In this document: in pieces, positions 62,418 through 64,000 of the stretch | How positions within the stretch are numbered: the stretch's first letter is position 1 | How the letters are laid out: each line of letters begins with the position of its first letter | Source of the DNA: Phoenix dactylifera | Lineage: Eukaryota; Streptophyta; Magnoliopsida; Arecales; Arecaceae | Length of the DNA: 64,000 nt | Assembly (NCBI RefSeq): GCF_009389715.1 | Contig: NC_052405.1 | Location: forward strand, 8,163,194 to 8,227,193 | Direction: 5' to 3' | Made by a program: the position numbers and the translations under genes | Notes under the pieces: model-generated | What the model was told of the DNA's origin: nothing | Seen by the model: only the letters and a program-made list of their open reading frames with translations | The model's database searches: none

Positions 62418-62603
62418 GCCAACCGAATGCTGAAGGCTGAAGCCACAAGTGCATGAGCTTAAGAGTTAAGACTAAGTGAAGGAAAGGCAAAGAGAAAGGA
62501 GGAGGAAAAGAAGAGAAAGGAAAAGACAAAGGCATGAAAAAAAATTAGAAAGGTCGGAGAGCATCGTTTTTCTTGAAGGAAAATCCAGCAAAAACAAAAT
62601 AAG

Positions 62604-62898
62604 GTAAAATTCCCCTACATTGTTTTTTTAATATTTCATTTAAATTGCTTAAAAAAATTAAGTCAAAAATTGCCAAAAATTAGGAAATGATTCAATGATT
62701 CCATTTCGTTTTGAAATTTTTATATGTTGTTGATATATAATTTAATTTAATTGCCAAAAATTAGGAAATGATTCAATGATTCAATGACATTAACTGTTTT
62801 TTACAGAATTTATATAATTTATAATTTAATTAATAAATTTAAAAATTAATTTTTAATTACAAAAAAATAAAAATTGAAAAAAATTAATGTGGTCGTAG
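62604..62898 (+). other. probable 5'UTR intron of the transposase gene
   Basis: Donor AATAAG|GTAAAATT at 62603/62604 and acceptor GTGGTCGTAG at 62898, two bases before the start codon. The span is strongly AT-rich while both flanks are not, as in a real intron. It contains the duplicated phrase AATTAGGAAATGATTCAATG near 62677 and 62758. Confidence 0.6.
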
Positions 62899-62900
62899 GA

Positions 62901-64000
62901 ATGGAGCCATCAAGGAGAGGGCAACCCCAAGAGCGTAATATTGGCTGGGAGCATGGGAAGATGCTCGGTGAACGTCACCAGTTTCAGTGCAATTATTGCC
63001 ACAAGTGCTTCAAAGGAGGAGGAGTAACCAGATTAAAGCAGCACTTAGCCGGTAATTCTCGTGAGATATCTGCATGCTCGGAGTGCCCACCGACGACCCG
63101 TCAGCTGATGAGGAAAAACCTCGCTGAGATCAAAGCAGCCAAGGAGAGGGCTGCCAAGCAGAAAGCGGAGGTGGAACGCCAAGCTGCAGAAGCACCTTCC
63201 TATCATTTGATGGAGTCACAGGAGGCCGAGGGTCCAGATGAGGAGGAGGCACAGATCCAGGCTGCCATGCGGGCGAGTCTGGATGATCGATGGCAGCAGG
63301 AGGAGGTGGCGAGGCATCGGGCTCGATTTGGGCCCTCGTTTTTTGAGTCGGGCGCCGGTTCTGGTGGAAGCAGACAAGATCCAGAGTTTCAAAGGACAAC
63401 ATCAGTCAGGGAGGGCGAGGGCAGAGGACGTAGCCGGATTGCATCTATCCTGGGTGGTTTTGGTAGCCGAAAGAAGTCTTTCGGAGGGATTCCACCAGGT
63501 GCGTCAATCCATGATGTAGATCCGCATGCCTTCCCCAGAAGAGATTCGAAGCAGCAAAGAGTAGACACAATGTGGAAGAAGGAGAAGAAGAAGGATATGT
63601 GGCGAGCTATTGGATCCTGGTTCCACTTCAGCCACATTCCAGCAAATGCTGCAGACAATACATACTACAAGTCTGCCATTTCTGCCATACAGACTGCCGG
63701 TCCCGGTGTTGATCCTCCAGGTCCGAGGGACATCTACGGTGAGCTTCTTGACAACAATAAGGAAGAGCTAGAGAATTGGATTGGTTCATATAAAAGCAAG
63801 TGGCCCACATATGGGCTCACTCTGATGTGTGATGGTTGGACCGGTCCGACAAAGCGGGCCATCATCAACTTTCTGACATACTGTGATACGAAGACCTTCT
63901 TCCACAAGTCAGTTGATGCTTCGGATAAGGTGCACAACGCCTCATACATCCTCAGACTTATGGAGGAGGTGATTGATCAGATTGGAGAGGAGAATATCGT
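62901..64000 (+). CDS. hAT-superfamily transposase, N-terminal part (BED zinc finger, DUF659), open to window end
   Basis: One frame runs from ATG at 62901 to the window end without a stop: 366 complete codons. A BED-type zinc finger has C30, C33, H48 and C59 (QCNYCHKCFKGGGVTRLKQH), the C-x2-C...H...C form found with DUF659. A Lys/Glu/Ala-rich linker (about 75-140) follows, then DUF659 from residue 241 (FHFSHIPANAADN), with the LMCDGWTGPTKRAIINF block whose D311 should be the first acidic residue of the RNase-H-like catalytic core. The rest of the core and the dimerisation domain lie beyond the window. The intact frame and promoter suggest recent insertion or domestication; presence of the subterminal arrays favours a mobile element. 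Confidence 0.9.
   Translation, partial: MEPSRRGQPQERNIGWEHGKMLGERHQFQCNYCHKCFKGGGVTRLKQHLAGNSREISACSECPPTTRQLMRKNLAEIKAAKERAAKQKAEVERQAAEAPSYHLMESQEAEGPDEEEAQIQAAMRASLDDRWQQEEVARHRARFGPSFFESGAGSGGSRQDPEFQRTTSVREGEGRGRSRIASILGGFGSRKKSFGGIPPGASIHDVDPHAFPRRDSKQQRVDTMWKKEKKKDMWRAIGSWFHFSHIPANAADNTYYKSAISAIQTAGPGVDPPGPRDIYGELLDNNKEELENWIGSYKSKWPTYGLTLMCDGWTGPTKRAIINFLTYCDTKTFFHKSVDASDKVHNASYILRLMEEVIDQIGEENI

Larger units (their letters stand above)
61856..64000 (+). mobile_element. apparently intact hAT transposon, left part, inside a PSD intron
   Basis: The proposed left terminus CAGGGTCTGCTGAACCGACC starts at 61856 after the possible 8-bp target CATGTACC (61848-61855). It contains a palindrome-rich subterminal region, a TATA box, a 5'UTR intron and an open transposase frame running off the window. 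The right end and the matching target duplication are outside, so the left edge rests on resemblance to the other termini of this family in the same gene. Confidence 0.75.

Noticed and set aside
61834..62456. Several overlapping frames on both strands rich in Arg/Thr/Gly/Val or Ser/His/Phe repeats
   Set aside because: They are translations of the GAACCGGT and AAGTGCC palindromic arrays in the hAT subterminal region; no independent coding evidence.

Overview
The window is nuclear DNA of a flowering plant. The evidence is spliced genes with GT-AG introns, plastid-targeted proteins (PSI-N, thioredoxin m), an R2R3-MYB of the FIDFLGVG type, and abundant plant LINEs, solo LTR and hAT elements. Gene style and repeat content suggest a monocot with large AT-rich introns. 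A palm is plausible, but that is inference.

Layout. 175-6409 (-): four N-terminal coding exons of a RABC1/Rab18-type GTPase, whose 3' part lies left of the window. 7084-7203: a 40-codon relic of a YUCCA/flavin-monooxygenase FAD site. 8008-10274 (+): a complete three-exon PSAN (PSI subunit N), bracketed by an inverted repeat (7314-7897 and 10769-11296) that carries its proximal promoter. 11.3-15 kb: LINE debris. 15141-16343 (-): two-exon MYB of subgroup 21. 16.4-23.8 kb: no gene seen; contains MITEs, microsatellites and tandem duplications. 23846-33044 (-): complete 11-exon MAPKKK3/YODA-clade kinase (683 aa) with two apparent GC-AG introns and an RTE-like LINE relic in one intron. 33-44.6 kb: no gene seen; LINE tails, a hAT MITE with a perfect 8-bp target duplication, other fragments. 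44640-45531 (+): complete two-exon plastid thioredoxin m. 46618-47024: solo LTR with 5-bp target duplication. 48360-48639: 5'-truncated LINE with a 20-bp target duplication. 50033-61189 onward (+): first seven exons (191 aa: C2 domain) of a phosphatidylserine decarboxylase of the PSD2/PSD3 type; its catalytic part must lie right of the window.

The most unusual part is inside the PSD introns. Several elements share a terminus close to CARGGTYYGCYGWAYYG: a 126-bp MITE with 8-bp target duplication, a 2.6-kb giant inverted repeat whose arms each carry a decayed transposase C-terminal segment, a further MITE, and an apparently intact hAT element. That element (61856 to beyond 64000) starts with about 550 bp of nested short palindromes, then a TATA box, a 5'UTR intron and an uninterrupted BED-finger/DUF659 transposase frame of at least 366 codons. 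The giant inverted repeat would be transcribed with the PSD pre-mRNA and fold into a long hairpin, a possible natural silencing trigger for this hAT family.

The host genes are functionally unrelated (vesicle traffic, photosystem I, transcription, MAPK signalling, plastid redox, phosphatidylethanolamine synthesis), as is usual in plant chromosomes. All exon limits were derived by eye from reading frame, splice dinucleotides and known family sequence.
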